Part shown: piece after piece, positions 1-8,399 of the stretch | Position numbering within the stretch: the stretch's first letter is position 1 | How the letters are laid out: every line of letters begins with the position of its first letter | DNA from: Halomonas denitrificans | GTDB taxonomy: Bacteria; Pseudomonadota; Gammaproteobacteria; Pseudomonadales; Halomonadaceae | Assembly (NCBI RefSeq): GCF_003056305.1 | Contig: NZ_PYVX01000001.1 | Location: forward strand, 1,054,001 to 1,118,000 | Direction of reading: 5' to 3' | DNA: 64,000 nucleotides | Made by a program: the position numbers and the translations under genes | The notes under the pieces: model-generated | Told to the model about the DNA's origin: nothing | The model's input: the letters and a program-made list of their open reading frames with translations, nothing else | Databases searched by the model: none

Positions 1-313
1 GCAGGATGCGGTGGTAGACGCTGATCGCCTTGCGCGCCGGCGCCGGGATGGCGGTCTCCACCATCAGCGCATCCGGCCAGCGGGTCTCGGCCTGGTACTG
101 CACGGCGAGATCCGCCGCCACGCAGGGAAAGCCGCCGAGGTCCCCTTCGGAGAGCCTCCGGTCGGCCAGCGCGGCGACCCGCGCCTCGTGCAGCAGCGAG
201 ATCAGCGCATCGTGGCCCAGGTGGCGGCCGTAGTTCATGTCGGTGATGCGCACCGTCAGCGGGTGACGGTGCATCACCTCGTCGACGGGAAAGCTCAGTC
301 GGACACGCTCCAT
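1..313 (-). CDS. Acyl-CoA thioesterase, hotdog fold (partial, C-terminus beyond window)
   Basis: The first 104 residues of a leftward gene that runs off the window edge. It starts with ATG at 311-313 behind an AGGAGCG ribosome site. The segment containing RITDMNYGRHLGHDALIS, followed by LHEAR, is typical of the 4-hydroxybenzoyl-CoA/acyl-CoA thioesterase (YbgC-like) hotdog family. The Asn-Tyr-Gly-Arg-His-Leu-Gly turn leads into the central hotdog helix. Members hydrolyse acyl-CoA thioesters in the cytoplasm. Substrate cannot be assigned from half a protein. The gene lies 37 bp downstream of purD on the same strand, so it may be co-transcribed with it. Confidence 0.75.
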   Translation of the reverse strand, partial: MERVRLSFPVDEVMHRHPLTVRITDMNYGRHLGHDALISLLHEARVAALADRRLSEGDLGGFPCVAADLAVQYQAETRWPDALMVETAIPAPARKAISVYHRIL

Positions 314-350
314 CCTCGCTCCTGTCATTGTTGTTGGGCGTCGTTCGTCG

Positions 351-1643
<1,293 letters not shown>

Positions 1644-1713
1644 CCGCTTGACTACCTCAGAACCGTGCAAGAAACGTCGCGGCATTATGTCAGAAAGTGG
1701 CGCGCGGCGCCGC

Positions 1714-2178
1714 TCACGACTGGCCCTTTCCCGAGTCGTCGTCGCTGGTGCTGCCGGCCTGGCTGATGGTCTTCTGCCAGAACTTCATGTTCTCCTCGGC
1801 CATCTCGCGCATCAGCTCCATGGGCGAGTGGCGCATGGCCTGCTGCCACTGGTCCTGCATGCGGTGCTGCTGCTCGAGCATCAGCTTGGTGCCCTGTTCC
1901 AGGTAGCGCGCCAGGGGCAGCGGCTGGGCCATGTCGTAGACCCGGATGAACTGCGCCAGCAGGTCGTTGGAGAACACCTGGGCGTCGCCGTCGGCCTGCT
2001 CCTGCTCGATGATGATCGACAGCAGGATGGTGCGGGTCAGGTCTTCGCCGCTCTTGGCGTCCTCGACCCGGAAGGGCACCTCGTCGAGGATCAGGCCGCG
2101 CAGATCCTCGAGGGTCACGTAGCGGCTCTGTTCGGTATCATAGAGCCTGCGGTTGGCATACTTGCGAATCACGCGCAC
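1714..2178 (-). CDS. phaR: Polyhydroxyalkanoate synthesis regulator PhaR
   Basis: A 154-residue DNA-binding regulator of the PHB/PHA accumulation family. The N-terminal domain (RVIRKYANRRLYDTEQSRYV, then TLEDL) is the conserved PHB_acc_N DNA-binding region, followed by the PHB_acc repeat around residues 65-110 and a Gln/Met-rich helical tail. In characterised bacteria PhaR represses phasin and its own gene and is titrated by binding nascent PHA granules. The start is GTG at 2176-2178, with AAGGAG seven bases upstream. It is divergent from rsmE across a 110-bp gap. No pha synthase or phasin gene is in the window. Confidence 0.93.
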   Translation of the reverse strand: MRVIRKYANRRLYDTEQSRYVTLEDLRGLILDEVPFRVEDAKSGEDLTRTILLSIIIEQEQADGDAQVFSNDLLAQFIRVYDMAQPLPLARYLEQGTKLMLEQQHRMQDQWQQAMRHSPMELMREMAEENMKFWQKTISQAGSTSDDDSGKGQS

Positions 2179-2288
2179 GGCGCTGCTCCTTGTTCGGTGA
2201 GGGCGGCTGCCCCCGTAGCGCTATTGTGCACCGCGACACCATCCATGCAAGGCATCGCCCCCATTCAGTCCCAACGCAACGAGGCGCC

Positions 2289-3002
2289 ATGAACCTGATC
2301 CTGCTCTCCCCCGAGGACGTCGAAGACCACCGCCTGGCCCGGGTCCGCGACCCGCGCCGGCTGGCGCACCTGCGCGAGGTCCATCGCGCGCGTCCCGGGG
2401 ACGCCCTGACGCTGGGCATCGCGGGGGGCGCGCTTGGACGCGGCGAGCTGCTGACCCTGGACGATCACGAGGCGACCTTCGACGTCTCCGGGCTGGACCA
2501 GCCGCCGCCCCCGGCGCTGCCGGTGCACCTGGTGCTCGCCCTGCCGCGGCCGCGGATGCTGGCGCGCAGCCTGGAGCACGTCACCGCGCTCGGCGTGAAG
2601 CGAATCACCCTGCTCAACACTCGCCGCGTGGAGAAGAGCTACTGGCAGTCGCCGGAGCTCGAGGCCGAGAAGATCCACCGCCACCTGGTGCTGGGCCTGG
2701 AGCAGGCCCGCGACACCCGACTGCCCGAGGTCACCCTGGCCAAGGGCTTTCGCCCCTTCGTCGAGGACCAGCTGCCGGGGCTGCTCGAGGGGCGCCGCGG
2801 CCTGGTGGCCCATCCGGGCATGGCCGAGGACTGCCCCCGCGGCCTCGACGAGCCGGCGCTGCTGCTGGTGGGGCCGGAGGGCGGCTTCATCCCCTGGGAG
2901 GTGGAGCGGCTGCTGGCGGCCGGCTGCCAGGGCATCCACCTGGGCCCGCGCATCCTGCGGGTGGAGACCGCGGTCACCGCCCTGCTCGCCCGGCTCTTCT
3001 GA
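2289..3002 (+). CDS. rsmE: 16S rRNA (uracil-1498-N3)-methyltransferase
   Basis: RsmE methylates U1498 of 16S rRNA with S-adenosylmethionine. The 237-residue length is normal. The N-terminal PUA-like part carries HLREVHRARPGD. The SPOUT/trefoil-knot SAM site near the C-terminus shows VGPEGGFIPWEVE and LGPRILRVETAVTA, both hallmark motifs. The ATG at 2289 has a GAGG element seven bases upstream. A longer in-frame reading from 2190 is rejected because it lacks homology before this Met. The gene is divergent from phaR and convergent with the retropepsin gene. Confidence 0.95.
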   Translation: MNLILLSPEDVEDHRLARVRDPRRLAHLREVHRARPGDALTLGIAGGALGRGELLTLDDHEATFDVSGLDQPPPPALPVHLVLALPRPRMLARSLEHVTALGVKRITLLNTRRVEKSYWQSPELEAEKIHRHLVLGLEQARDTRLPEVTLAKGFRPFVEDQLPGLLEGRRGLVAHPGMAEDCPRGLDEPALLLVGPEGGFIPWEVERLLAAGCQGIHLGPRILRVETAVTALLARLF

Positions 3003-3021
3003 GCCCTGGTCTGAGCCCTGG
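2998..3021 (+). repeat. Perfect 12-bp tandem duplication over the rsmE stop codon
   Basis: TCTGAGCCCTGG occurs twice head-to-tail at 2998-3009 and 3010-3021. The unit length is a multiple of three, so the TGA stop of rsmE is repeated in frame four codons later. This is directly visible. It looks like a recent slippage or duplication event with no coding consequence. Confidence 0.9.
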
Positions 3022-3027
3022 CCCCGG

Positions 3028-3051
3028 CTCGCGGCCGGGACCGGCCGCGAG
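3028..3051. terminator. GC-rich hairpin between convergent genes
   Basis: CTCGCGGCCGG at 3028-3038 pairs perfectly with CCGGCCGCGAG at 3041-3051. It sits in the 63-bp gap where rsmE and the retropepsin gene converge. Neither strand has a T-tract, so intrinsic termination is uncertain. Confidence 0.45.
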
Positions 3052-3065
3052 GGACGACGGCGGCG

Positions 3066-3620
3066 CTACTCCGCCTCGTCGGGGTCGTGGGGCACGAAGG
3101 GGGCGTCCTCGCCGCAGTCGGGCTCGGTGATGAAGGTCTCGCGCACGTCGAGCAGGCCGAGATGGCCGATGGAGCGGCGTCCGAGCAGCAGCGGGTAGTT
3201 CATCTCCTCGCGGTCGCGCAGCCCGAACTGCTCCTCGTAGACGGTATCGCCCAGGCAGACCTCCATCAGCACCACCGGCCGCTCGTCGACGCCGCCGGCG
3301 CCGCGCACCCGCAGGTCGCGGTAGAGCGGCAGCTCCATGCGCTCGGTGAAGAGCTCGCCGCTGGCCTCGTCCTCGAGCTTCAGGCGAAAGCGCACCCACT
3401 CCTCGCCCTCCTTCTCGAAGAGCTCGATGTCGCGGGCGTCCAGCGACGAGGTCAAAGCGCCGCTGTCGAGCTTGGCCTTCACCTCGACGCCCCAGGGCTC
3501 CAGGGTCGCCTTCTCCACCCAGCCGAACACACGGTCGGCATCGTCATCGGCGAGGACCGCCGGCACCGCGCTCGAGAGCAGGGCGGCCAGCAGCCATGGA
3601 CGGACTCGGGTCGGGATCAT
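3066..3620 (-). CDS. Exported retropepsin-like aspartic protease (RimB / 'ATP-dependent zinc protease' family)
   Basis: A 184-residue protein of the PF05618 retropepsin-like family. Residues 1-24 form a Sec-type signal peptide ending in AVLA. The mature domain starts with a GWVE motif and contains the protease-like motif LDSGA at residues 51-55, where D52 is the predicted catalytic aspartate, plus a second conserved LLLGRRSIGHL segment. Family members are often mislabelled 'zinc protease'. RimB relatives in Pseudomonas act in the cytoplasm on glutamylated ribosomal protein S6, but this copy is predicted to be exported, so its substrate is probably different. The ATG at 3618-3620 is preferred over an overlapping GTG six bases upstream because GGAGG is better spaced. 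It follows the transglycosylase gene by 21 bp, probably in one operon. Confidence 0.82.
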   Translation of the reverse strand: MIPTRVRPWLLAALLSSAVPAVLADDDADRVFGWVEKATLEPWGVEVKAKLDSGALTSSLDARDIELFEKEGEEWVRFRLKLEDEASGELFTERMELPLYRDLRVRGAGGVDERPVVLMEVCLGDTVYEEQFGLRDREEMNYPLLLGRRSIGHLGLLDVRETFITEPDCGEDAPFVPHDPDEAE

Positions 3621-3641
3621 GATCACCTCCGAAACAGGGGC

Positions 3642-4907
3642 TCAGCGCCGCAGGCGCTCGAGCAGGGTGAGGGTCGCGAAGCCATCCGGCGTGACGCCGA
3701 TGGCGTCCTGGAAGGCGCGCAGCCCACGACGGGTGTTGGGGCCCATGATGCCATCCGGCGTGCCCACCTCGAAGCCGCGCGCGTTGAGCAGGCGCTGCAT
3801 CTCGCGCACCTGGCTGCGGCTCAGCGGCTGCTGATCCCGAGGCCAGGCCTGTACCACCCCCTCACGGCCGGCGATCTCGTCGGAGAGCACCCCCACCGCC
3901 AGGGCGTAGCTGGTGGCGTTGTTGTAGCGCAGGATCGCCCGGAAGTTGGGTCCCACCAGGAAGGCCGGGCCCTCGGCGCCGGCGGGCACGATCACCGAGG
4001 CGGCACCGAAGTCGGGCAGCGGCGCGCCGCCGAGGGTGCGCACGCCCCGCTCGGCCCACTCGGCACTCGAGAGGCGATGGGAAAGCTCGGTGCGGGCGTA
4101 GTCGAAGCCGTCGGGGAGGCGCACCTCGACGCCCCAGGGCGCACCCGCCTGCCAGCCGGCGCGGTCGAGATAGTGGGCGGTGGAGGCCATGACGTCGGGA
4201 ATGCTGCCCCAGATGTCGCGGCGCCCGTCGCCGTCGCCGTCCACGGCGTAGGCCTCGAAGCTCGAGGGGATGAACTGGGTGTGGCCCATGGCCCCGGCCC
4301 AGGAGCCGATCATGCGCTCGGGCGAGATGTCCCCCGCCTCGAGGATGCGCAGCGCCGCGAGCAGCTCGCTGCGGGCGAAGTCGCGGCGGCGACCGTCGTA
4401 GGCCAGGGTGGCCAGCGCCTCCAGGGTCGAGAAGTCGCCGAAGTTGCCGCCGTAGTTGCTCTCGATGCCCCAGATGGCGACGATCACCTCGGCCGGCACC
4501 CCGTAGCGGCGCTCCATCTCGCGGGCCGTGTCGCGATGCTCGGCGAGCCGCGCCTGCCCGGTGCTGACTCGGGTCGCCGAGACGGCGCTGTCCAGGTACT
4601 GCCAGATCGGCCGCACGAACTCGGGCTGGGAGCGGTCGAGCTCGATCACCCGCGGGCGATAGCGCAGTCCCTCGAGGGCGCGCGCCAGGGTCGCCTCGGC
4701 GATGCCCTCGGCGCGCGCCTCGCGCCGGAAGCGTGCCAGCCACTCCTGGAAATTCGCCGCGGCGGCCGGCTGGGCGGACTCGGCGACAGCCACCGTGGTC
4801 GCCGCGTCACGCGCCTCCTCCGGGGCCGCATGGGCCTCGCTGGGCGGGGACGCCTGGCAGCCGGCCAGCAGGGCCAGCAGCAGAGGGGGGGTCAGCATCC
4901 GTTTCAT
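3642..4907 (-). CDS. Lytic murein transglycosylase, MltB type, with peptidoglycan-binding domain
   Basis: A 421-residue outer-membrane lipoprotein that cleaves peptidoglycan glycan strands to 1,6-anhydro-MurNAc ends. The N-terminus has a lipoprotein signal with lipobox LLAGC (lipidated Cys17). The SLT-type catalytic region around 130-300 holds IWGIESNYG with the predicted catalytic Glu149, then the MltB-family segment GAMGHTQFIPSSFEAYAVDGD. A PG_binding_1 domain covers about residues 355-418 (LNARGFEVGTPDGIMGPNTR). The start is ATG 4905-4907 behind AGGAG; an upstream Met 13 codons earlier would spoil the signal peptide. It belongs to the MltB group with an extra C-terminal binding domain rather than E. 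coli MltB itself. Confidence 0.92.
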   Translation of the reverse strand: MKRMLTPPLLLALLAGCQASPPSEAHAAPEEARDAATTVAVAESAQPAAAANFQEWLARFRREARAEGIAEATLARALEGLRYRPRVIELDRSQPEFVRPIWQYLDSAVSATRVSTGQARLAEHRDTAREMERRYGVPAEVIVAIWGIESNYGGNFGDFSTLEALATLAYDGRRRDFARSELLAALRILEAGDISPERMIGSWAGAMGHTQFIPSSFEAYAVDGDGDGRRDIWGSIPDVMASTAHYLDRAGWQAGAPWGVEVRLPDGFDYARTELSHRLSSAEWAERGVRTLGGAPLPDFGAASVIVPAGAEGPAFLVGPNFRAILRYNNATSYALAVGVLSDEIAGREGVVQAWPRDQQPLSRSQVREMQRLLNARGFEVGTPDGIMGPNTRRGLRAFQDAIGVTPDGFATLTLLERLRR

Positions 4908-4976
4908 CGTTGCTCCTGAGGCGGGGTCCATCAACCGGCCGATCATCGCCCAGAACCGCGCGCCAGAAAAGCCCGA

Positions 4977-5432
4977 TCAGGCTCCCAGGAGCCGCCAGAT
5001 CACCAGGCCATGACAGGCCAGCACCACCAGGGTCAGCAGCGTACGCAGGGCCTGGTACCAGTCGGGGAGTTGGGTCCGGCCGTCCCGGGAGTACTCGTGG
5101 AAGCGCACCAGCAGAAAGCCCGCGGCCAGCACCCAGGCGCCGGTGAGCGGATGCAGCAGCAGCGCCGGCCAGGCCAGCAGGCTCGGCACCATGGCGAGCA
5201 GCATGCGCGCCCGGAACGGCGCCTCGCCGGGACGCTCCCGGCACATCGCCACGCCCCACTGCACCCCGCCCAGGAAGGAGAGGATCACCGCGGCGTAGGC
5301 GAGGAAGGCGCGGATGGCGACGACCTGCCAGGCGATCGGCGCCAGCCAGGTCGCCGCGGCGGTCGCCAGGAAGGGGATCAGGCCGGCCAGACCCAGCATC
5401 CAGGGCAGGCGGGGCGTGGCGTTGAGCGTCAT
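4977..5432 (-). CDS. DUF3429 family membrane protein
   Basis: A 151-residue integral membrane protein with about four to five hydrophobic helices (near residues 10-30, 37-60, 77-110 and 128-147). The central FLGGVQWGVAM segment and the later RFHEYSRDGRTQLPDWYQALR stretch are typical of DUF3429 proteins, whose function is unknown. The start has GAGGAG eight bases upstream. It lies between the transglycosylase and the cryptochrome gene on the same strand, 40 bp downstream of the latter, and may be read through from the cryptochrome promoter. DUF3429 genes do occur beside photolyase genes in other bacteria, which is a recollection and not shown here. Confidence 0.8.
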   Translation of the reverse strand: MTLNATPRLPWMLGLAGLIPFLATAAATWLAPIAWQVVAIRAFLAYAAVILSFLGGVQWGVAMCRERPGEAPFRARMLLAMVPSLLAWPALLLHPLTGAWVLAAGFLLVRFHEYSRDGRTQLPDWYQALRTLLTLVVLACHGLVIWRLLGA

Positions 5433-5472
5433 GACGGCTCCTCGGGCGAGTGGAAGATGGCGGCGATGGGGA

Positions 5473-6912
5473 TCAGGAGGGCGACGGCGGCCGGGTCGTC
5501 ACGCCCGGGGCCGCTGCGGGGTCATCCTCCCGGGGCAGCAGCCAGTCGCGCCAGCCCGGCGCCTCCGCCACGGGCGAGGCGAAGCGCGCGGGGGCCGCCC
5601 GCCAGGGCTGGTGCCGGGCCTGGCCGGGCGGCAGCTCGGCGAGCTCGGGCTGCCAGTGGGCGACGTATGCGCCCGCGGGGTCGTAGTCCCTGGCCTGCTT
5701 GAGCACGTTGAACCAGCGCTCCCGGGTATCGCGCCCCACCCCGGCCACGTAGCGCCAGTTGCCCCAGTTGCTGGCCACATCGTAATCGACCAGGCAGGCC
5801 TCGAACCAGGCCGCCCCCAGCCGCCAGTCGCCGGCCAGCTCGTTGACCAGAAAGCTCGCCGCGTTCTGGCGCGCGCGGTTGGAGAGCCAGCCGGTGGCGG
5901 CCAGCTCGCGCATCGCCGCGTCCACGAAGGGCACGCCGGTGCGCCCCTCGCGCCAGGCGCGAAAGCCGTCGTCCGGCGCCGGCAGCTCGCGCGCGCCATA
6001 GAGCGCCGCGCCCTCCTGGCGCGCCGCCCAGTGGAAGTACTCGCGCCACAACAGCTCGAAGACGACCCAGTAGCTCGACTCGTTGGCGCCGTGCCGGGCC
6101 TCCCAGGCGACCACCGCATCGCGCACCTGGCGCGCCGACAGGCAGCCGTGGGAAAGCCAGGGGGAGAGCCGCGTGGAGAAGTCGGCGCCGACCAGGCCGT
6201 TGCGGGTCTGCTTGTAGCGGGCGATGGCCCCGCTCTGCCACAGGTAGTGATCGAGCCTCGCCAAGCCCGCCGCCTCGCCGCCGGCGAAGGCGAACTCGCC
6301 GCGCGCGTCCGGTGCCCAGTCGGCCGCCCGGTCGCACACCTTGCCGAGCGGCGGGAAGCCGCGCGGCGCCCCCTCCGGCCAGCCGGGCAGGGTCACCGGT
6401 GCCGGTGCGGCCTCGGGGAACGAGCCGGCGCGCTCGACCCGGCGGCGAAATGCCGAGAAGCTCCCCGGCAGCTCGGCGAGCGCCGTGGGCAGCGAGGCCT
6501 CGTCCAGCAGCGTGCCGGCATCGAGGCGGCGCAGCGCCACTTCATCGCCCAGTCGCGCGGCCAGCCGTGCGACGGCCCGCTGCTCCTCCCAGCCAGGCTC
6601 GGCGCGCACCCGCACCTCGTCGATGGCGTAATCGTCGACCAGCCCCGCCACCGCCTCGACGGGCTCCCCGATGCGCACCAGCAGGTCGCTGCCGCGCCTG
6701 AGCAGCTCGCCGCGCAGCGCGATCAGGCTCTCCCACAGAAAGCGCAGGCGCGCCGGCCCGATGCGCGGCGCCTCGAGGCCGGGCAGCGGCGCGAGCCAGG
6801 CCTCATCCAGTGCGAACACGCAGAGCAGCGCCTCCGGGGGCGCGTCGAAGGCGAACATCGGATTGTCGGCCAGGCGCAGGTCGCCGCGCAGCCATATCAG
6901 GGTCCGGCTCAT
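5473..6912 (-). CDS. DASH-family cryptochrome/deoxyribodipyrimidine photolyase
   Basis: A 479-residue FAD flavoprotein of the photolyase/cryptochrome superfamily. The N-terminal alpha/beta antenna domain begins SRTLIWLRGDLRLADNPMF. The C-terminal FAD-binding domain contains TRLSPWLSHGCLSARQV, ESSYWVVFELLWREYFHW, and VDYDVASNWGNWRYVAGVG followed by KQARDYDP. The YWVVFELLWREYF and DYDVASNWGNW blocks are characteristic of Cry-DASH, which repairs CPDs in single-stranded or looped DNA. The start is ATG 6910-6912, overlapping the DUF2256 stop by 4 bp (ATGA), so translation is probably coupled. An in-frame start further upstream would lie inside DUF2256 and is rejected. Confidence 0.92.
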   Translation of the reverse strand: MSRTLIWLRGDLRLADNPMFAFDAPPEALLCVFALDEAWLAPLPGLEAPRIGPARLRFLWESLIALRGELLRRGSDLLVRIGEPVEAVAGLVDDYAIDEVRVRAEPGWEEQRAVARLAARLGDEVALRRLDAGTLLDEASLPTALAELPGSFSAFRRRVERAGSFPEAAPAPVTLPGWPEGAPRGFPPLGKVCDRAADWAPDARGEFAFAGGEAAGLARLDHYLWQSGAIARYKQTRNGLVGADFSTRLSPWLSHGCLSARQVRDAVVAWEARHGANESSYWVVFELLWREYFHWAARQEGAALYGARELPAPDDGFRAWREGRTGVPFVDAAMRELAATGWLSNRARQNAASFLVNELAGDWRLGAAWFEACLVDYDVASNWGNWRYVAGVGRDTRERWFNVLKQARDYDPAGAYVAHWQPELAELPPGQARHQPWRAAPARFASPVAEAPGWRDWLLPREDDPAAAPGVTTRPPSPS

Positions 6913-7061
6913 GACGCTCGCTCCTGGCGGCGGGCCTCGCGGCGACAGCGCTCGCTGCAGTGGCGAACCTCGTCCCAACAGCGTGCCCACTTGCGTCGCC
7001 AGGCGAAGGGGCGCGCGCAGTGGGCGCAGACCTTGTGCGGGAGATGCGGCTTGCGGTGCAT
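6909..7061 (-). CDS. DUF2256 family small zinc-ribbon-like protein
   Basis: A 50-residue protein, MHRKPHLPHKVCAHCARPF at its start, with two Cys pairs: CAHC (12,15) and CSERC (35,39). The core PFAWRRKWARCWDEVRHCSERC matches the DUF2256 signature, and such Cys pairs suggest a small metal-binding knuckle. Its stop overlaps the cryptochrome start (ATGA). DUF2256 genes are commonly found next to cryptochrome/photolyase genes, which suggests a role with the flavoprotein or its DNA substrate; the function is unknown. It is the first gene after the 7072-7130 promoter region, so it heads the operon. Confidence 0.88.
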   Translation of the reverse strand: MHRKPHLPHKVCAHCARPFAWRRKWARCWDEVRHCSERCRREARRQERAS

Positions 7062-7094
7062 GGGGGCAGCCTCATACGTGGACAGCGTGATTTA

Positions 7095-7116
7095 ATAGTA
7101 CAGCATTTGTACAAAT
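7095..7116 (-). promoter_or_regulatory. Promoter and palindromic operator of the DUF2256-cryptochrome operon
   Basis: On the gene strand ATTTGTACAAAT (7105-7116) is a perfect 12-bp palindrome. It is followed by a second TGTAC half-unit 11 bp downstream and a TACTAT -10-like hexamer (7095-7100). The palindrome therefore lies just upstream of the -10, where a repressor would compete with polymerase. Its TTGTACAA core recurs before the other photolyase gene at 20334-20341. An 11-bp spaced TnTAC repeat resembles operators of MerR-type CarH/LitR light regulators; this is an inference. Confidence 0.6.
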
Positions 7117-7181
7117 AAATACGCTCCGCGACCACCCCGAGACCGCGAGGCGTTCAACGCGCCGGTCGTGGGGGACGGCCC

Positions 7182-7212
7182 AAGACGAGAAAGGGCCGCC
7201 CGAAGGCGGCCC
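7182..7212 (-). terminator. Rho-independent terminator of the leftward Mrp operon
   Basis: On the minus strand GGGCCGCC pairs with GGCGGCCC around a TTCG tetraloop (7193-7212) closed by C-G, and is followed by the T-rich tail TTTCTCGTCTT. It sits 30 bp past the mrpG stop. Confidence 0.85.
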
Positions 7213-7241
7213 CATGGCGGGTGGGTCAGGCGGCGTGGCGC

Positions 7242-7646
7242 TCAGGAGGCGCCGGGGTCGTCGGGGGGACGGCGCTCCTGCTCCTCGGCCGGCGTGCCGC
7301 TGCGCAAATCGCGGGTCAGGGGGTCGAAGTGGGGCTTCAGCTCGTCCTTGACGGTGCCCGCCCACAGCCGGGCGCCGACGATGTAGCCTGCCCGGCCAAT
7401 CACGTGGGCCGCCACCGGGGCGGTCATCATGATGAAGAGGATCACCCCGAAGGCGCGCGCCACCACCGCCACCTCGGCGAAGTGCAGCGCCACTGCCAGC
7501 ATAATCAGGGCGGTGCCCAGGGTCGCGGCCTTGGTGGTGGCGTGCATGCGGGTCAGCAGGTCGGGCAGGCGCACCACCCCGAGCGCCGCCAGGAACATGA
7601 AGAAGGCGCCGGCCAGCACCAGGCCGCCCACGAGGTGCTCAATCAT
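7242..7646 (-). CDS. mrpG: Na+/H+ antiporter subunit G (Mrp system 1)
   Basis: The 134-residue last gene of the leftward seven-gene mrp operon. It encodes a small membrane subunit of the multi-subunit cation/proton antiporter, with three hydrophobic helices (near 5-27, 40-60, 64-86) and the family motif GVVRLPDLLTRMHATTKAATLG. The tail after residue 95 is hydrophilic and charged. The start is ATG 7644-7646 with GGAGGG upstream; it overlaps the mrpF end by 8 bp. The subunit is needed for assembly of the complex rather than for catalysis. Confidence 0.93.
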   Translation of the reverse strand: MIEHLVGGLVLAGAFFMFLAALGVVRLPDLLTRMHATTKAATLGTALIMLAVALHFAEVAVVARAFGVILFIMMTAPVAAHVIGRAGYIVGARLWAGTVKDELKPHFDPLTRDLRSGTPAEEQERRPPDDPGAS

Positions 7647-7908
7647 CGCGGGGCCCTCCACGCTCCAGGAAGCGGGCGAAGCCGATGGCGGCCATGAAGG
7701 CCATCAGCGCCATGACGATCGCCACGTCCAGCAGGCTCGGCACGTCGGTGGCGATGGCGACCACCCCGATGATGCCGACGAGGATCGACGAGAAGAGCTC
7801 CAGGGCCACCACCCGGTCCGGCAGGCTGGGGCCGCGGAACAGGCGCACGAAGGCCAGGCAGAGCGCCAGGACCATCACCGCCAGGCTCACAAGGATCACG
7901 GGGGACAC
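7639..7908 (-). CDS. mrpF: Na+/H+ antiporter subunit F (Mrp system 1)
   Basis: An 89-residue membrane subunit with three predicted helices and the conserved segment RGPSLPDRVVALELFSS followed by an acidic-flanked helix (DVAIVMALMAFMAAIGFARFLERG). It starts with GTG at 7906-7908, with a strong AGGAGGTGATC ribosome site upstream. It lies 17 bp after mrpE and overlaps mrpG. MrpF is a structural subunit of the antiporter and resembles a small MnhF/PhaF protein. Confidence 0.92.
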   Translation of the reverse strand: MSPVILVSLAVMVLALCLAFVRLFRGPSLPDRVVALELFSSILVGIIGVVAIATDVPSLLDVAIVMALMAFMAAIGFARFLERGGPRDD

Positions 7909-7925
7909 CGGATCACCTCCTCTCA

Positions 7926-8399
7926 CTAGTGGAACAGGGCCAGCGCCCGGCGCTCGAGCTCGGCCAGGCTGCGCCGCAGCGCCGGCTCGTCGTCCAGGAA
8001 CATGGCATGGATGTAGAGCACGCGGCGATCGTCGGAGACGTCCAGGCTCAGGGTGCCCGGCGTCAGCGAGATCAGGTTGGCGACCAGGGCGATCTCGAAC
8101 TCGGTGGTGGCCCGCAGCGGCATGGCGATCACCCCGGGCTTCATGTACCAGGTCGGGGTGATGATGTCGTAGGAGACCTTGAGGTTGGCCATCACCAGCT
8201 CCTTGAGGAAGAAGCCGATGAAGCGGATCAGCCGCGGCAGGCGCTGGGCGTGCCCGGCCAGCGCCGGCACCTGGGGCTGGATCAGCGCCAGCACCAGGTA
8301 GCCGAACAGCAGCCCGGCCAGCAGGTTGCGGCCGCTGAAGTCGCCGGTCAGCACGATCCAGGCGAAGCCGAGCATCAGGTTCCAGGCGGCCCCGATCAT
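7926..8399 (-). CDS. mrpE: Na+/H+ antiporter subunit E (Mrp system 1)
   Basis: A 157-residue subunit with two N-terminal membrane helices and a cytoplasmic domain carrying the family hallmark VANLISLTPGTLSLDVSDD near residue 115, followed by the YIHAMFLDDE segment. Translation starts at ATG 8397-8399, overlapping the mrpD stop by four bases (ATGA). The window's second copy (at 17956) shares the same motif but differs widely elsewhere, so the two operons are not recent duplicates. Confidence 0.94.
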   Translation of the reverse strand: MIGAAWNLMLGFAWIVLTGDFSGRNLLAGLLFGYLVLALIQPQVPALAGHAQRLPRLIRFIGFFLKELVMANLKVSYDIITPTWYMKPGVIAMPLRATTEFEIALVANLISLTPGTLSLDVSDDRRVLYIHAMFLDDEPALRRSLAELERRALALFH

